DNA of 49,510 nucleotides from a bacterium D16-36. Lineage in GTDB: Bacteria; Bacillota; Clostridia; Lachnospirales; Lachnospiraceae. The notes under the pieces were generated by a model. That model was given only the letters and a program-made list of their open reading frames with translations. It was not told the DNA's origin and searched no databases. The translations under genes were made by a program, and so were the position numbers. The number at the start of each line of letters is the position of its first letter. The first letter of the stretch is position 1. Shown piece after piece: positions 15,106 to 26,462 of this stretch. Location: contig RAYF01000047.1 in the NCBI GenBank assembly GCA_003611745.1, forward strand, positions 1 through 49,510. Direction: 5' to 3'.

Positions 15106-15116
15106 CCACCTTTTAT
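15077..15116 (+). terminator. Attenuator/terminator-like hairpin before the giant helicase gene
   Basis: GGTGGCAATGG (15077-15087) pairs with CCATAGCCACC (15100-15110, one mismatch), followed by TTTTAT. It overlaps the Trp-rich leader frame and ends about 45 bases before the helicase start. Confidence 0.6.
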
Positions 15117-15154
15117 ATTGCCCAAAAACAATAAACAGGAAATGGAGGATTGCC

Positions 15155-18100
15155 ATGAGAAAATATGACGTAATTTCCGCACTCTCCGAAGAAACATCAA
15201 AGAGGGTGGCGAGAAATGAAGAAAGCTGGAAGAAATATCTGAACACAGCATCAAGGCTCTACAAATACTCGTTCAAAGACCAGCTCCTTATTTATGCCCA
15301 AAGACCGGACGCCACAGCCTGCGCTTCCATAGAGATATGGAATGAAAAAATGCACTGCTGGGTGAATAAGGGCGCAAAGGGGATTGCACTTCTTGACGAA
15401 GAAGGGAGTCCCTACACCGGACTGAGGTACGTTTTTGACATATCGGACGTGCATAAGGCAAGGCGCATCGGGCGTTTCCCTCAGCTTTGGGAGATGCGGG
15501 AGGAACATCAGGAAGCGGTTCTGAACCGTCTGGAAGGGATTTATGGAGATACTAACAAGGAAGCAGGATTTACAGACAGGATCAGGGAGATTGCTTCCCG
15601 GATTGCACAGGACTGTTATGGGGAGCTTGCTTCGGATATGGAATATCTGAAAGAGGGAAGTTTTCTGGAGGAACTGGACGAACTGAATATTGCTGTTCGT
15701 GTCCGGGAAACGCTGGCGGACAGCATCGCCTACACCGTCTTAAAGCGGTGCGGCATGGAAGATGCGGAGCTGGCAGAGGAAATCCAGTTCCCCTATATCC
15801 ATGAGTTTAATACAATCGAAACACTGTCGCACATCGGTGACAGCATATCCGATTTATCCAAGCCTGTGCTTATGGAGATTGGCAAAGCAATCGGGGCGTA
15901 TGACAGGGAAATCGCCGGAAAGGAAGCATCAAGAAATTTTGTCGAAAAAGGACTTGCAAATACCTCTGGCACACGCTATAATGCTTTAAAGCGTGAAAGC
16001 AAAACGGAGGACATACAACTTACCACACAGACCGGGAACGCCGGGGAAAGGGGAAAGAATAATGAATCTGACTTACGAGAAGAACGGGGATTATCTGATA
16101 CCGATGTTAAAGATGGACGAACAGCCGGAGGGGACACTGACGAAATACGGGCTGATGAGGAAGAATTACTTACAGGAACACAAGAAGGGGATTTACACCG
16201 GGCTTCTGCTGAAAGGGAAGCTGAAAGAGCATCTTCTGACCATTCAGGAACAGGCAGAGCAGAGAATGGAACTGCTGACAGCGCAGATGGCGGAAGCGGA
16301 GGGCGTGACGGAGGAACTGAAAGCAGCCGATCAGATGAAGTGGGTGGGGATGATGAACAACATCAGGCACTCAGCGGAGGAAATCGTCCTGAAAGAGCTG
16401 GTATACAGCCTGTAAATAAGGAAGAAATAAGCGAAAAAACTGAAAATAAGGAATTGGCAGAGCCGGGTAATGGAGAAAGCGCATTATCCGGTTTTTCTTT
16501 GTCCGGGATAGAAAAGGGCATCTTGCAGTTTGATGAATTTATGGTGCATAAATGCCCGGATATTGCCGGGGTAATGCTTTTCGAGCCGGATAAGGATAAA
16601 CAGACGGAATATATCAAAAACAGTTACAGGCATAAGGAATTTACCGAGTTTTATGTAGGGGAGGAAAGAGCCGGGTACAGGGCGGACGAAAACGGTCTGA
16701 CGGTCTGGAAGGGGAGCTATTTAAACCGGACAGCGGAGGCAGCTGTATCATGGGAAGCTGTGAGGGACAGCATCGCCTTTTACATGGAAAAAGGCGAATA
16801 TCTGAAAGAGGGGCAGATTCCGCAATGGGAAGAACCGAAGGAAACGCAAAGTTACCAGCAGCTTAGTTTATTCCCCACGATAGAGGAACAGATCGGCACG
16901 ATAGAAGCGGCGCAGGCAGGAGAGAAATATACCATGCCCGCCGCTTTTTCTCTGCCAAAGGAGCAGCTTGAAGCCATTTTACGCACAGGGGGCGGACGGG
17001 ATAACAGCAGGAGCCGCATTTACGCCAAGTACCAGCAGGGCAAAACGCCGGAGGAAATGGCGGAGTTTCTGAAAAATGAATATGGAACTACCGGGAAAGG
17101 CTTTGACTTCGGCAGCAATCCCATTTCCGTCTGGTTCAATGAATCCGGCATGAGCGTCGGCTACGGGATGTCCGCAAAGGAAAACCCGGTTGCGGTGATG
17201 GGATGGCAGGAAATAGAGGGCGTTGTCCGTTCTATGGTGGAGAATGGCTCTTACATGGGCGCAAATGAAGTGTTCCTTGTGGATGCCATAGAACGCCAGA
17301 GGGTATCAAATGACCTGTTTAATTTCTTCCGGGACGGCATCGGGGAAATACCGGATAACATACCAATTAAGAGTTACAACCACCCGGAAAGCATGACAAA
17401 CCTCTGTGAGCTTTTATCCACGCAGGAGGGGCGTGATGTCGTTGCCGGGGAGCTTTCCCACGCAAAAGAGCAGATTGAAGCCGGGGAAAAGCAGATCAGG
17501 TGGCGGTATGTAAAAAAGCCGGAGCATCTGCTTTCAGAGATTGCGGATTTAAGCACAGAGAAAACGGAATACCCGGTGCAGGATAGCGTGGAAGTGCTGC
17601 ATGAGGATTTTATCACACAGGATGAGATAGATGAACGTCTGACGGGCGGCAGCAACTATCATCATGGGAATTTCCGTATCTATGAATATTTTATGGAGGG
17701 GCATGATAAGAAAGAAAACATTGCCTTCCTTAAAAATGAGTACGGGACGGGCGGCGGCTCTCCCGCCTTAATCGGTTCAGACCGAAGCGATGAATGGCAC
17801 GATTCCAAAGGAATCAAACTGGGGAAAGGCAGGATAGGCGATCCATACGCAAAAGTGCTTTTAAAATGGAACGTGGTGGAGAAGCGCATCAGGGAGCTTG
17901 TCAATGCGGATAAATACCTTACGCCGAAGGGAAAGGAAGCCTTTGCACAGTACAAAAAAGAGCAGGCGGAGGAAGCCATGCGCCGGGAGCAGGAAAAGCT
18001 GGAGCATGGTGTCCGGGTAGAATGTAAAGATGCCATAGAAAAAGCGATTGCGGAGAAATTTGACGGTTACACCCTTCCGGGGGATGCCGCAGAGGGCATT

Positions 18101-21100
18101 ATCCGGCAGTATGGGAAGGAACGTGTGGAAATCGTCCTTGCCAATACAATCATGCACTTATCCCATGACGGGCGGTTTTCCCCCGACAATAAGGAATGGG
18201 CAAAAAGCCTTGTCCCTTCCGCTGACTGGCAGACCAGGGATTACCTCGTCACGTCCCACCCGGCTGTGCTGGACGGTTTTACAAACCAGACAAGGCGGTA
18301 CATAGAGCGTGACAGGGAGCCGGAAAAAATTGCTGTACCGGAACAGGAAGCGGAAACTTCCGGGGAAAAATCCCAAAGTCCCGAACCGGAAAGTAAAGCC
18401 AGTGACAGTGAGAAAGCGCTGGCTGAAAGGCTTGCGGAAATGTCCGCAGTGGTAAAAATCTGCGGTGCGCTGTCCATGAAAGATGTGGTCGGCTGGAACG
18501 AGGATACCGGGGCGGTTGTCATAGAGGACGCTGACAGGAGGTTAGAGGGCAAGACGGTTTATGACACCCTGTTTCTGGAAGCCGCCGATTATGTACTGAT
18601 GCAGTCATTAAGCGGCAATGCGGAAAAAGCGGTGGAGATGGATGCTTTGCTGAAGGAAGCACAGAAGTATGCGGCACGTTATGAGAACGAGCCGGGACAG
18701 CAGAGGGAAGGACACGCTGCGGAAGTATCTGAAGCAGAGCTGGCAGGAGAACGCCGGGAGGAAAATCACCCGGATGCAGAGCAGGAAAAATGGACAGAAG
18801 AACCAGAACAGGAAGAAACAATACGCTTTACGGTTACGGAAACTTCGGATGCCTTTACAGAGCCTTATGCGGTATGGGACAGCGAAACGCAGGATTATTA
18901 TGTAACAGGCGATGGCACAGTGCAGACATTTGCCACACCGGGGCAAGCGGATATTTTCTGCCATAAGCTCAATGAAAGTTTACAGACAGAGAATTTACAG
19001 GAAACAGGGCAGAAAGAAACAAAAGATATTGCATCAGAGTCGGAAAATGTTACAGAGGAAACGGAACAGCCGGGAACGGAAGATGTTTCAGGCGCAAAAG
19101 ATTCTGCTGAAATAGATGATTTCCCCGACATTGACACGCAGGCTGTCCGGGAAGGTCTGGAAAAAGCCGGGATTGTGGACGGGCAGTTAGTAGACGAAAA
19201 TGCTTTAGAAAACGATCCGTTTATCCGGCAGGTCATGGGCGATGTGGAAACGCTGACCGGGGGCAATCCGCCAGAGCCGGAAAAAGTACCACAAAAAGAG
19301 CCGGAGATTGATAAAACGGGCGCAGTCAATTACCGTATCTCTTTCAATGAAGCAGAGAATACCGGGAAAGGATTTGCGCCGAAAGAGAAATTCCGGCAGA
19401 ACGTGGAAGCCATACGAACCCTTGAAAAGATTGAAGGTGAACGCCGAACTGCCACACCGGAAGAACAGGAAGTCTTAGCAAAATATGTGGGTTGGGGCGG
19501 TCTTGCCGATGCCTTTGATTCTTCCAAAGCGAACTGGGCGAATGAGTATCAGGAATTAAAGAACCTGTTATCCCCGGAGGAATACGCTTCCGCAAGGGAA
19601 AGCACGTTAAATGCCCACTATACAAGCCCGGTCATCATTCAGGCAATCTATGACGCTGTGGGGAAAATGGGATTTACCAGAGGGAACGTGTTAGATCCCG
19701 CCGCAGGCATTGGGAATTTCTATGGCTGTCTGCCGGAGGAAATGGCAGGGAGCAGGCTCTACGGGGCGGAGCTTGACGGGATTACCGGGCGCATCGCAAA
19801 ACAGCTCTATCCCCATGCGGACATTCAAATCACAGGATTTGAGAATACCAGTTATCCCAATGACTTTTTTGACGTGGCGGTGGGGAATGTGCCTTTCGGA
19901 CAGTATAAAGTGTCTGACAGGCAGTATGACAAGCATAATTTCCTCATACATGATTATTTTTTCGCAAAGACTTTGGATAAAGTACGTCCGGGCGGCATCG
20001 TTGCCTTTGTCACTTCAAAAGGGACTATGGATAAGAAAAACCCGGAAGTGCGGAAATACCTTGCACAGCGGGCGGAGCTGTTGGGGGCAGTCCGGCTCCC
20101 GAACACAGCGTTTAAGGAAAATGCGGGTACGGAGGTCACTTCGGACATTTTATTTTTAAAGAAGCGTGACCGGGTATTAGACATTGAACCGGACTGGGTG
20201 CATCTGACGGAAAAAGACGGTATCGTGATGAACCAGTATTTCGCAGATCACCCGGAAATGGTGCTTGGAAAAATGGAGATGGTTACCGGGGCGCATGGCA
20301 TGGAGAGCGCCTGTCTGCCGGATGATTCCCTTCCCCTGTCGGCACAGCTTAACCATGCGCTTTCCTATGTGGAGGGCAGCATCGAGCAGGCGGATTTTAA
20401 CGAGATTGAAGATGAACTGGCAAGGGAGAACATACCCGCCGATCCGGACGTGAAGAATTACAGTTATACGGTTGTGGACGATAAAGTGTATTACCGGGAA
20501 AATTCCATAATGAAGCCTGTGGACGTGTCGGAGAAAGCGGAGCAGCGCATGAAGGGCATGGTGGCGATCCGGGACTGTACGCAGGAACTGATAAACTTCC
20601 AGTTGGACGAGTACCCGGAGGAAATGATTTCAAACAAGCAGGCGGAATTAAACCAGTTATACGATGATTTCTCCAAGAAATTCGGTCTGATTAACTCACA
20701 GACCAACCGGAGGGCGTTCAATCAGGATTCCAGCTACTGCCTGTTATGCTCCCTTGAAAATCTGGATGATGAGGGGAATTTCATCGGCAAGGCGGATATG
20801 TTCTCCAAACGTACCATTAAAAAGCAGGAAGTTGTGACGAGCGTGGACACAGCCAGTGAAGCACTGGCGGTATCTTTAAGCGAGAAGGCGGGCGTGGACT
20901 TAGCCTATATGTCACAGCTTGCGGACAAGGGCGTGGAGGAAATCACGAAGGAGCTTGCCGGGGTAATCTTCCAGAACCCGGTCACAGAGGAATGGGAAAC
21001 CGCAGACGAGTATTTAAGCGGGAACGTGCGGGAGAAGCTGTCAGTGGCGAGAACCTTTGCGGAAAACCACCCGGAATATGCCATTAACGTGTCCTCACTG

Positions 21101-24100
21101 GAAAGCGTACAGCCGAAGGAGCTTGACGCATCGGAGATTGAGGTGCGTATCGGCGCAACATGGATTTCCACAAAATATATTGAGGACTTCATGCGTGAAA
21201 CCTTTGAAACGCCGGGATACCTGCTTGAACGTAAGACAATGGGCATACAGTATTCAGGCGTGACCGGGCAGTGGAACGTGAAGGGGAAAAATGCGGACAG
21301 GGGAAACGCACTTGTCAATATGACCTACGGAACAGGGCGGGCAAACGCATACAGGATTTTAGAGGATTCCTTAAACTTGCGTGACACCCGTATTTTTGAC
21401 ATTGTGACAGAGGACGGGAAAGAAAAAAGAGTCCTCAACAAAAAGGAAACCATGCTTGCAAGCCAGAAGCAGGAAGCAATCCGGGAAGCCTTTAAGGACT
21501 GGGTGTTTCGTGATCCGGAGCGCAGGCAGGATTTATGTGCAAAGTATAACGAGCTTTTCAACTCCACCAGACCGAGGGAATATGACGGTTCGCACTTAAA
21601 ATTCCCCGGCATGACACCGGACATTGTACTCAGACCGCACCAGCTTAACGCTGTGGCGCATCAGTTATACGGGGACAACACGCTCCTTGCCCATTGCGTG
21701 GGTGCGGGAAAGACCTTTGAAATGATTGCGGCGGCAATGGAAAATAAAAGATTAGGATTGTGCCAAAAGAGTTTATTTGTTGTGCCGAACCACCTGACGG
21801 AGCAGTGGGCGAGTGACTTTCTGCGCCTGTATCCGGGTGCGAATATCTTAGCGGCAACCAAGAAAGATTTTGAACCCGCCAACCGGAAAAAGTTCTGCTC
21901 CAGAATCGCAACCGGGGATTACGATGCTGTGATTATCGGACATTCCCAATTCGAGAAAATCCCGCTTTCCACCGAAAGACAGATGGCGATGATTGAAAGG
22001 CAGATAACGGAAGTTGAGATGGCAATCGAAGCGCTCAAAGCGGAAAATGGAGAGCGATACTCCATTAAACAGATGGAAAAAACAAAGAAATCACTGTCCG
22101 CAAGGTTGAGCCGGTTAAATGATTCCAGCCGGAAGGACAATGTTGTGACCTTTGAACAGTTGGGCGTGGATCGGCTGTTTGTAGACGAAAGCCATAATTA
22201 CAAAAACCTGTTCCTCTACACAAAAATGCGAAACGTGGCGGGCATCGCACAGACGGAAGCGCAGAAATCCTCGGATATGTTTGCCAAGTGCCAGTACATG
22301 GACGAACTGACCGGAGGGAAGGGCATCACATTTGCGACGGGTACGCCAATCTCAAATAGCATGACGGAATTATACACCAATATGCGTTATCTCCAGTACA
22401 ACACCTTACAGCGATTGGGGTTAGGGCATTTTGACAGTTGGGCGGCATCATTCGGGGAAACTCAGACAGCCATAGAACTTGCGCCGGAGGGTACTGGATA
22501 CCGGGCAAAGACGAGATTTGCGAAGTTTTTCAATCTTCCAGAGCTGATTGCGTTATTTAAGGAGAGTGCCGACATTCAGACGCCGGATATGTTAAAGCTG
22601 CCTGTGCCGGAAGCGGATTATGAAAATATTGTGTTAAAGCCGAGCGAGTACCAGCAGGACATGGTTCAGTCACTTGCGGACAGGGCGGAGGCAGTCAGGG
22701 ACAGGAAAGTGCAGCCGAACATCGACAATATGCTAAAGATAACCAACGATGGAAGAAAGTTAGCGTTAGACCAGCGGCTCATCAATGATATGCTCCCGGA
22801 TGAAGAAAACTCCAAAGCCACAACCTGTGTGGAGAAAGCGTTTGAGATTTGGGAGCATACAAAAGAGCAGAAATCGGCGCAGCTTATCTTCTGCGATTTA
22901 TCCACACCGAAGGGAGATGGGACATTTAACGTATATGAGGACATCAGGGATAAACTCATGGCGAAGGGAGTGCCGGAGAATGAGATAGCTTTTATCCATA
23001 ACGCCAATACGGAAACAAGGAAAGCGGAGCTGTTCGCAAAAGTTAGAAGCGGGCAGGTTCGTTTTTTGTTAGGCTCAACCGCAAAAATGGGAGCCGGAAC
23101 CAACGTGCAGGACAGGCTCATCGCATTACACCACCTCGATGTGCCCTGGCGTCCGTCTGACATTGAACAGCAGGAAGGTCGGATTTTAAGACAGGGCAAC
23201 ATGAATGACAAGGTGAAAATATTCCGGTATGTAACAGAAGGTACGTTCGATTCGTACAGTTGGCAGCTTATCGAGAACAAGCAAAAATTCATCGGGCAGA
23301 TTATGACGAGCAAATCCCCGGTCAGAAGCTGTGAGGACATAGACGAAGCGGCTCTCACTTATGCCGAGGTGAAGGCTCTGGCAACGGGCAATCCCTATAT
23401 TAAAGAAAAGATGGATTTAGATATTCAGGTATCCAAGCTAAAGCTGTTAAAGGCGAACCACACCAGCCAGAAGTACCGTCTGGAGGACAATATCGTGAAG
23501 CATTACCCGGTGCAGATTGCTTCCATGAAAGAACGTCTTGCGGGGTATCGTGCCGATATTCAGACCTACGCACAGAATAAATTCCCGGATAAAGACACTT
23601 TCTCCATAAAAATCGGGAACCGGGTATATACGGACAAAAAGGAAGCCGGGGCAGCGCTGATTGATATGTGCCGGAGCGCAAAACAGCCGAATATGGCGGT
23701 CACAATCGGGGAGTATCAGGGGTTTAAGATGAGCGTTTCCTTCGATTCGTTCTTTTCCAAGTTTACGGTGAATTTAAAGGGCAGCATCAGCCATGAGGTG
23801 GAAATCGGCACTGATCCGTTGGGGAATTTGCAGAGGTTAAGCAACGCCTTAGAGGGCATGACTGGGAGAATGGAAACGGTGGCACAGAAGCTGGAGAACG
23901 TGGAGCATCAGCTTGAAACCGCAAAGGTGGAGGTCACAAAGCCATTTGCACAGGAAGCGGAGCTTGCGGAGAAACTGGAACGCCTTACGGAATTAAATGC
24001 CCTGTTAAACATGGATGAAACGGGCGGAGATGGAATTGATATGGACGATGAGCCGGAGAATGACGGGGAACAGGAGGAACTGGACACCGGGGAAATGGAA

Positions 24101-24325
24101 CTTGATGCGGAAGCGGTGGCGGATGCGCCTTTTAAGCCCCAGATAAACCGGGCAGTATCGGAAAAAGTGGCAGAGCATGGGAAAGAGCGTATGCTGGCGG
24201 ACAGTCCGGGAGGGCGTATTTCCATTAAAGAAAAACTTGCCGAGATGCGCCAGAAGGCATACGGGCAGAAAGCGCCGGAAAAACCGGACATCTTAAAGGG
24301 AAAAGGAAAAGAGGAAAGTTTATAA
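15155..24325 (+). CDS. Giant polyvalent protein: ArdC-like N-terminus, LPD-type repeats, N6-adenine methylase, SNF2-type helicase (3056 aa)
   Basis: Residues 1 to about 130 resemble the ArdC N-terminal domain ([20 protein letters not shown]). Residues about 300-425 are a low-complexity acidic linker that overlaps TnpV. Two related LPD-type modules follow (about 589-690 and 819-925, both with FLKNEYGT). A methylase domain has motif [10 protein letters not shown] (from 1514) and a degenerate motif IV NVPFG. The SNF2/superfamily 2 helicase has Walker A HCVGAGKT (2180-2187), DESH (2344-2347) and motif [12 protein letters not shown] (from 2672). A coiled and acidic C-terminus follows. Such proteins travel with ICEs and phages, probably remodelling or protecting incoming DNA. 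Whether the methylase is active with NVPFG in place of NPPF/Y is uncertain. Confidence 0.9.
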   Translation: MRKYDVISALSEETSKRVARNEESWKKYLNTASRLYKYSFKDQLLIYAQRPDATACASIEIWNEKMHCWVNKGAKGIALLDEEGSPYTGLRYVFDISDVHKARRIGRFPQLWEMREEHQEAVLNRLEGIYGDTNKEAGFTDRIREIASRIAQDCYGELASDMEYLKEGSFLEELDELNIAVRVRETLADSIAYTVLKRCGMEDAELAEEIQFPYIHEFNTIETLSHIGDSISDLSKPVLMEIGKAIGAYDREIAGKEASRNFVEKGLANTSGTRYNALKRESKTEDIQLTTQTGNAGERGKNNESDLREERGLSDTDVKDGRTAGGDTDEIRADEEELLTGTQEGDLHRASAEREAERASSDHSGTGRAENGTADSADGGSGGRDGGTESSRSDEVGGDDEQHQALSGGNRPERAGIQPVNKEEISEKTENKELAEPGNGESALSGFSLSGIEKGILQFDEFMVHKCPDIAGVMLFEPDKDKQTEYIKNSYRHKEFTEFYVGEERAGYRADENGLTVWKGSYLNRTAEAAVSWEAVRDSIAFYMEKGEYLKEGQIPQWEEPKETQSYQQLSLFPTIEEQIGTIEAAQAGEKYTMPAAFSLPKEQLEAILRTGGGRDNSRSRIYAKYQQGKTPEEMAEFLKNEYGTTGKGFDFGSNPISVWFNESGMSVGYGMSAKENPVAVMGWQEIEGVVRSMVENGSYMGANEVFLVDAIERQRVSNDLFNFFRDGIGEIPDNIPIKSYNHPESMTNLCELLSTQEGRDVVAGELSHAKEQIEAGEKQIRWRYVKKPEHLLSEIADLSTEKTEYPVQDSVEVLHEDFITQDEIDERLTGGSNYHHGNFRIYEYFMEGHDKKENIAFLKNEYGTGGGSPALIGSDRSDEWHDSKGIKLGKGRIGDPYAKVLLKWNVVEKRIRELVNADKYLTPKGKEAFAQYKKEQAEEAMRREQEKLEHGVRVECKDAIEKAIAEKFDGYTLPGDAAEGIIRQYGKERVEIVLANTIMHLSHDGRFSPDNKEWAKSLVPSADWQTRDYLVTSHPAVLDGFTNQTRRYIERDREPEKIAVPEQEAETSGEKSQSPEPESKASDSEKALAERLAEMSAVVKICGALSMKDVVGWNEDTGAVVIEDADRRLEGKTVYDTLFLEAADYVLMQSLSGNAEKAVEMDALLKEAQKYAARYENEPGQQREGHAAEVSEAELAGERREENHPDAEQEKWTEEPEQEETIRFTVTETSDAFTEPYAVWDSETQDYYVTGDGTVQTFATPGQADIFCHKLNESLQTENLQETGQKETKDIASESENVTEETEQPGTEDVSGAKDSAEIDDFPDIDTQAVREGLEKAGIVDGQLVDENALENDPFIRQVMGDVETLTGGNPPEPEKVPQKEPEIDKTGAVNYRISFNEAENTGKGFAPKEKFRQNVEAIRTLEKIEGERRTATPEEQEVLAKYVGWGGLADAFDSSKANWANEYQELKNLLSPEEYASARESTLNAHYTSPVIIQAIYDAVGKMGFTRGNVLDPAAGIGNFYGCLPEEMAGSRLYGAELDGITGRIAKQLYPHADIQITGFENTSYPNDFFDVAVGNVPFGQYKVSDRQYDKHNFLIHDYFFAKTLDKVRPGGIVAFVTSKGTMDKKNPEVRKYLAQRAELLGAVRLPNTAFKENAGTEVTSDILFLKKRDRVLDIEPDWVHLTEKDGIVMNQYFADHPEMVLGKMEMVTGAHGMESACLPDDSLPLSAQLNHALSYVEGSIEQADFNEIEDELARENIPADPDVKNYSYTVVDDKVYYRENSIMKPVDVSEKAEQRMKGMVAIRDCTQELINFQLDEYPEEMISNKQAELNQLYDDFSKKFGLINSQTNRRAFNQDSSYCLLCSLENLDDEGNFIGKADMFSKRTIKKQEVVTSVDTASEALAVSLSEKAGVDLAYMSQLADKGVEEITKELAGVIFQNPVTEEWETADEYLSGNVREKLSVARTFAENHPEYAINVSSLESVQPKELDASEIEVRIGATWISTKYIEDFMRETFETPGYLLERKTMGIQYSGVTGQWNVKGKNADRGNALVNMTYGTGRANAYRILEDSLNLRDTRIFDIVTEDGKEKRVLNKKETMLASQKQEAIREAFKDWVFRDPERRQDLCAKYNELFNSTRPREYDGSHLKFPGMTPDIVLRPHQLNAVAHQLYGDNTLLAHCVGAGKTFEMIAAAMENKRLGLCQKSLFVVPNHLTEQWASDFLRLYPGANILAATKKDFEPANRKKFCSRIATGDYDAVIIGHSQFEKIPLSTERQMAMIERQITEVEMAIEALKAENGERYSIKQMEKTKKSLSARLSRLNDSSRKDNVVTFEQLGVDRLFVDESHNYKNLFLYTKMRNVAGIAQTEAQKSSDMFAKCQYMDELTGGKGITFATGTPISNSMTELYTNMRYLQYNTLQRLGLGHFDSWAASFGETQTAIELAPEGTGYRAKTRFAKFFNLPELIALFKESADIQTPDMLKLPVPEADYENIVLKPSEYQQDMVQSLADRAEAVRDRKVQPNIDNMLKITNDGRKLALDQRLINDMLPDEENSKATTCVEKAFEIWEHTKEQKSAQLIFCDLSTPKGDGTFNVYEDIRDKLMAKGVPENEIAFIHNANTETRKAELFAKVRSGQVRFLLGSTAKMGAGTNVQDRLIALHHLDVPWRPSDIEQQEGRILRQGNMNDKVKIFRYVTEGTFDSYSWQLIENKQKFIGQIMTSKSPVRSCEDIDEAALTYAEVKALATGNPYIKEKMDLDIQVSKLKLLKANHTSQKYRLEDNIVKHYPVQIASMKERLAGYRADIQTYAQNKFPDKDTFSIKIGNRVYTDKKEAGAALIDMCRSAKQPNMAVTIGEYQGFKMSVSFDSFFSKFTVNLKGSISHEVEIGTDPLGNLQRLSNALEGMTGRMETVAQKLENVEHQLETAKVEVTKPFAQEAELAEKLERLTELNALLNMDETGGDGIDMDDEPENDGEQEELDTGEMELDAEAVADAPFKPQINRAVSEKVAEHGKERMLADSPGGRISIKEKLAEMRQKAYGQKAPEKPDILKGKGKEESL
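16062..16415 (+). CDS. tnpV: TnpV family protein, nested in an alternate frame of the giant helicase gene (117 aa)
   Basis: ATG 16062, after a purine-rich GGGGAAAGGGGAAAG stretch, opens a +1 frame inside the giant gene. It reads [20 protein letters not shown] and continues [22 protein letters not shown], then [23 protein letters not shown]. This is the TnpV family of clostridial transposable elements over its full usual length. TnpV function is unknown. The overlapping reading of the helicase frame is low-complexity D/E/G/S/R, as expected if a tolerant linker carries a second gene. Confidence 0.8.
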   Translation: MNLTYEKNGDYLIPMLKMDEQPEGTLTKYGLMRKNYLQEHKKGIYTGLLLKGKLKEHLLTIQEQAEQRMELLTAQMAEAEGVTEELKAADQMKWVGMMNNIRHSAEEIVLKELVYSL

Positions 24326-24483
24326 TGACGAAATGGAGTGGTTGCTTTTTTGAGAAATTATGTTTGTGAGTATAACTCTTGAAATAAAAACTTATTATTA
24401 AATATTTAAAATAGAGTGATATTTAAGGCAGTTTGTGATAAAATATTCACGTTTAAAAATGAGTACATAGATAGGAGGCAGTA
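24326..24483. other. AT-rich junction before the 312-aa cargo gene
   Basis: Composition drops to strongly AT-rich right after the helicase stop. A TGTGATAAAAT box at about 24434-24445 is a candidate extended -10. ATAGGAGG lies just before ATG 24484. No coding frame longer than 14 codons is seen. Confidence 0.4.
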
Positions 24484-25422
24484 ATGGAGCAGCTTGCAAA
24501 ATGTAAATCCCTAACAGCTACCTTTAAAAGTGATAACTTAATGTTAGATGGACCACATGTTGTTGAATTTGATACAGGAGAAAATAATTCATTCCATATC
24601 AAAATTGAACAATGTGGAATCAGAAAAATTATTTTAACCTCAGATGAGAATGTTTCTGTGTATGATTTGCATGCAGTATTTTCTCGTGTTGAAAGGTTGC
24701 TAATGATATTTGATGGCGTTTTTATTCCATTATCAAGCATAGAATTATCAGAATCAGATACAGTTGAGAAAGATACATTGGGTTTATGTAATGAAAACTT
24801 TATGAAAGGAAGATTATCATATTTTTTATCAGCTAATTTCTGCAATTATAGTTTAGATAAATTAATTGAATTTGATTCTATTCTTACTGCAGAGCTATTT
24901 AATAAATGGCAGCAATTATTAGACGAGCTAGATGTAGTACATCAGATGTATCTTTATTCATTAAGCAATAGTGGGATAACAGTAGATGTTAAATGTGCAT
25001 TTTTAGTTGAATTAGCAGAGCCACTTATTGAAATTGTAAAAAATAATACTAATTTTTTTACATCATTGATACCAGGTTCTCATGGTACAACTCTGAAAAA
25101 TTGTTTAGATGCATTGATTACAAAGTATGGTGTAGAGATTTTTAGGGAGGAGTTGTTAAATAATTATGAGCAGGTTTTATCATCAATGGTTCACAGCAGA
25201 GTTAAGATAATGCATATTAAACGTGAGCAAAGAGGTGTATATTTTGATGGAAAGGAATCTGTCCTATATGCAGCTAAAATGAGCTTATTATATCGTAGGA
25301 TAATGTTTGAGGTATTGGGTATTGATGAAGAAGTCTATAAAGAAAAATTAGTGAATTGTGTTACTAAATGGAATGAATGGAATGATGTTTTGAAGAACTT
25401 TTTGCATAGATTGCCAAGATAA
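24484..25422 (+). CDS. Putative HEPN-domain (ApeA-like) defence protein (312 aa)
   Basis: The N-terminal 90 residues look beta-rich (LTATFKSDNLMLDGPHVVEF...). The C-terminal half is helical and contains R239-VKIM-H244, which fits the R-x4-6-H motif of HEPN ribonucleases, followed by a long helix (ESVLYAAKMSLLYRRIMFEV). A beta N-terminus with a C-terminal HEPN domain is the layout of ApeA-like anti-phage proteins. The gene is strikingly AT-rich, stands alone between two backbone genes, and has its own ribosome site and terminator. Defence function is inference: one short motif and context. Confidence 0.4.
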   Translation: MEQLAKCKSLTATFKSDNLMLDGPHVVEFDTGENNSFHIKIEQCGIRKIILTSDENVSVYDLHAVFSRVERLLMIFDGVFIPLSSIELSESDTVEKDTLGLCNENFMKGRLSYFLSANFCNYSLDKLIEFDSILTAELFNKWQQLLDELDVVHQMYLYSLSNSGITVDVKCAFLVELAEPLIEIVKNNTNFFTSLIPGSHGTTLKNCLDALITKYGVEIFREELLNNYEQVLSSMVHSRVKIMHIKREQRGVYFDGKESVLYAAKMSLLYRRIMFEVLGIDEEVYKEKLVNCVTKWNEWNDVLKNFLHRLPR

Positions 25423-25478
25423 TGCAGTCTTGTAGGATGTGAATCAATATTCAATGTAAATAAGTACAGTATGTAGAG

Positions 25479-25503
25479 AGCAGCCAGAAATGGCTGCTTT
25501 TAT
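25479..25503 (+). terminator. Rho-independent terminator with GNRA loop
   Basis: AGCAGCCA, GAAA, TGGCTGCT, then TTT. This is a perfect 8-bp stem. It ends transcription of the 312-aa cargo gene. Confidence 0.8.
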
Positions 25504-25534
25504 CATGCTCAAAATTAAACGGAGGTATCAAAAA

Positions 25535-26371
25535 ATGGAAACAGCAGGACAGAACACAAAACAGTTCATGGAGGAAAATGACGTATTAAAGCAGTTCATG
25601 GAGCTGCTTAACCAACAGAACATGAAAGAGCAGTCACAGGATTTTATGGGGATTTTCTGGTATGTGGCGGGGATGCAGGTACAGCTTTCCGCAATGGTGG
25701 ATGAATTACAGGGTGTCCGGGAACAGCTTTCACAGATGCAGGAGAAACAGCCGAAGCCTGTTACGGAGAACCTGATGGAGAAAGTGTCGCACCTTCAGGA
25801 GAAAATCACGAGCCTTTCGGAACGCCTGACAGAAGCAAGAAACCGTCTGGTGGAAACAGCAACGCAGGCAGTCAGCGCCTTTAAGGAAAAAGGAAAGGCG
25901 GAGATGTGCAAAGTTCTCCAGAAAGGAATCTCCGGCATGAAGTCCATGCTTTCCGGCTACCGGGAACGTCTGGTTGACGTGATGACGGACTGTGAAAAGA
26001 CAGCCAACCAGATTGACAGCATCGGGGACGAATTGAAGCAGATTGGGAACAGCGTTTCCAACGTGGGCAGGCTGTTAGCCGGGAAAGGCACGAAAGAGGT
26101 ATCGGACGAAAAGCCGGGTGTCGGTCTGACAAGGGCAGTCAACACGCCTGTAAAAAAGGCAGTGGAGAACCTCCGGAAAAAGATTGACGGGGCGGACAAA
26201 GCGTTTAAAAAGCTGGATCGGCTTTCTGCCCGTCTGGATGCCGGGAAGGAAGCGGAAAAAGGAGGGCGGGTGTCCGTAAAGGATAAGCTGTCGCAGATGA
26301 AGGAAAAAGCAGGACAGCAGAAAAAAACACAGGAGCCGGATAAGGCAAAAAACAAAGAGGAATGTTTATAA
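25535..26371 (+). CDS. DUF6674-like coiled-coil ICE protein (278 aa)
   Basis: ATG 25535 is chosen because CGGAGGTATC lies just before it; the frame also runs upstream through the terminator stem. The product begins METAGQNTKQFMEENDVLKQ and is nearly all helix with coiled-coil stretches (VDELQGVREQLSQMQEKQ; EKITSLSERLTEARNRL). It ends in a RVSVKDKLSQMKEKAGQQK tail. A similar tail ([14 protein letters not shown]) closes both giant proteins next door, suggesting a shared docking motif. Role unknown. Confidence 0.65.
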   Translation: METAGQNTKQFMEENDVLKQFMELLNQQNMKEQSQDFMGIFWYVAGMQVQLSAMVDELQGVREQLSQMQEKQPKPVTENLMEKVSHLQEKITSLSERLTEARNRLVETATQAVSAFKEKGKAEMCKVLQKGISGMKSMLSGYRERLVDVMTDCEKTANQIDSIGDELKQIGNSVSNVGRLLAGKGTKEVSDEKPGVGLTRAVNTPVKKAVENLRKKIDGADKAFKKLDRLSARLDAGKEAEKGGRVSVKDKLSQMKEKAGQQKKTQEPDKAKNKEECL

Positions 26372-26400
26372 AATTATCAGCACATAAAAATATCCAAAGC

Positions 26401-26437
26401 GGGGGCAGACAGGGAAACTTATCTGCCTCCTGTTTTT
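26401..26437 (+). terminator. Rho-independent terminator
   Basis: GGGGGCAGA pairs with TCTGCCTCC (one G-U) around a 12-nt loop, followed by TGTTTTTAT. It lies between the DUF6674-like gene and the second giant gene. Confidence 0.75.
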
Positions 26438-26462
26438 ATGGAGGAAAAGGAGAGATAACCAT

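Noticed and set aside
22666-23358. 230-aa minus-strand frame opposite the helicase
   Set aside because: Shadow frame opposite conserved helicase motifs; no ribosome site.
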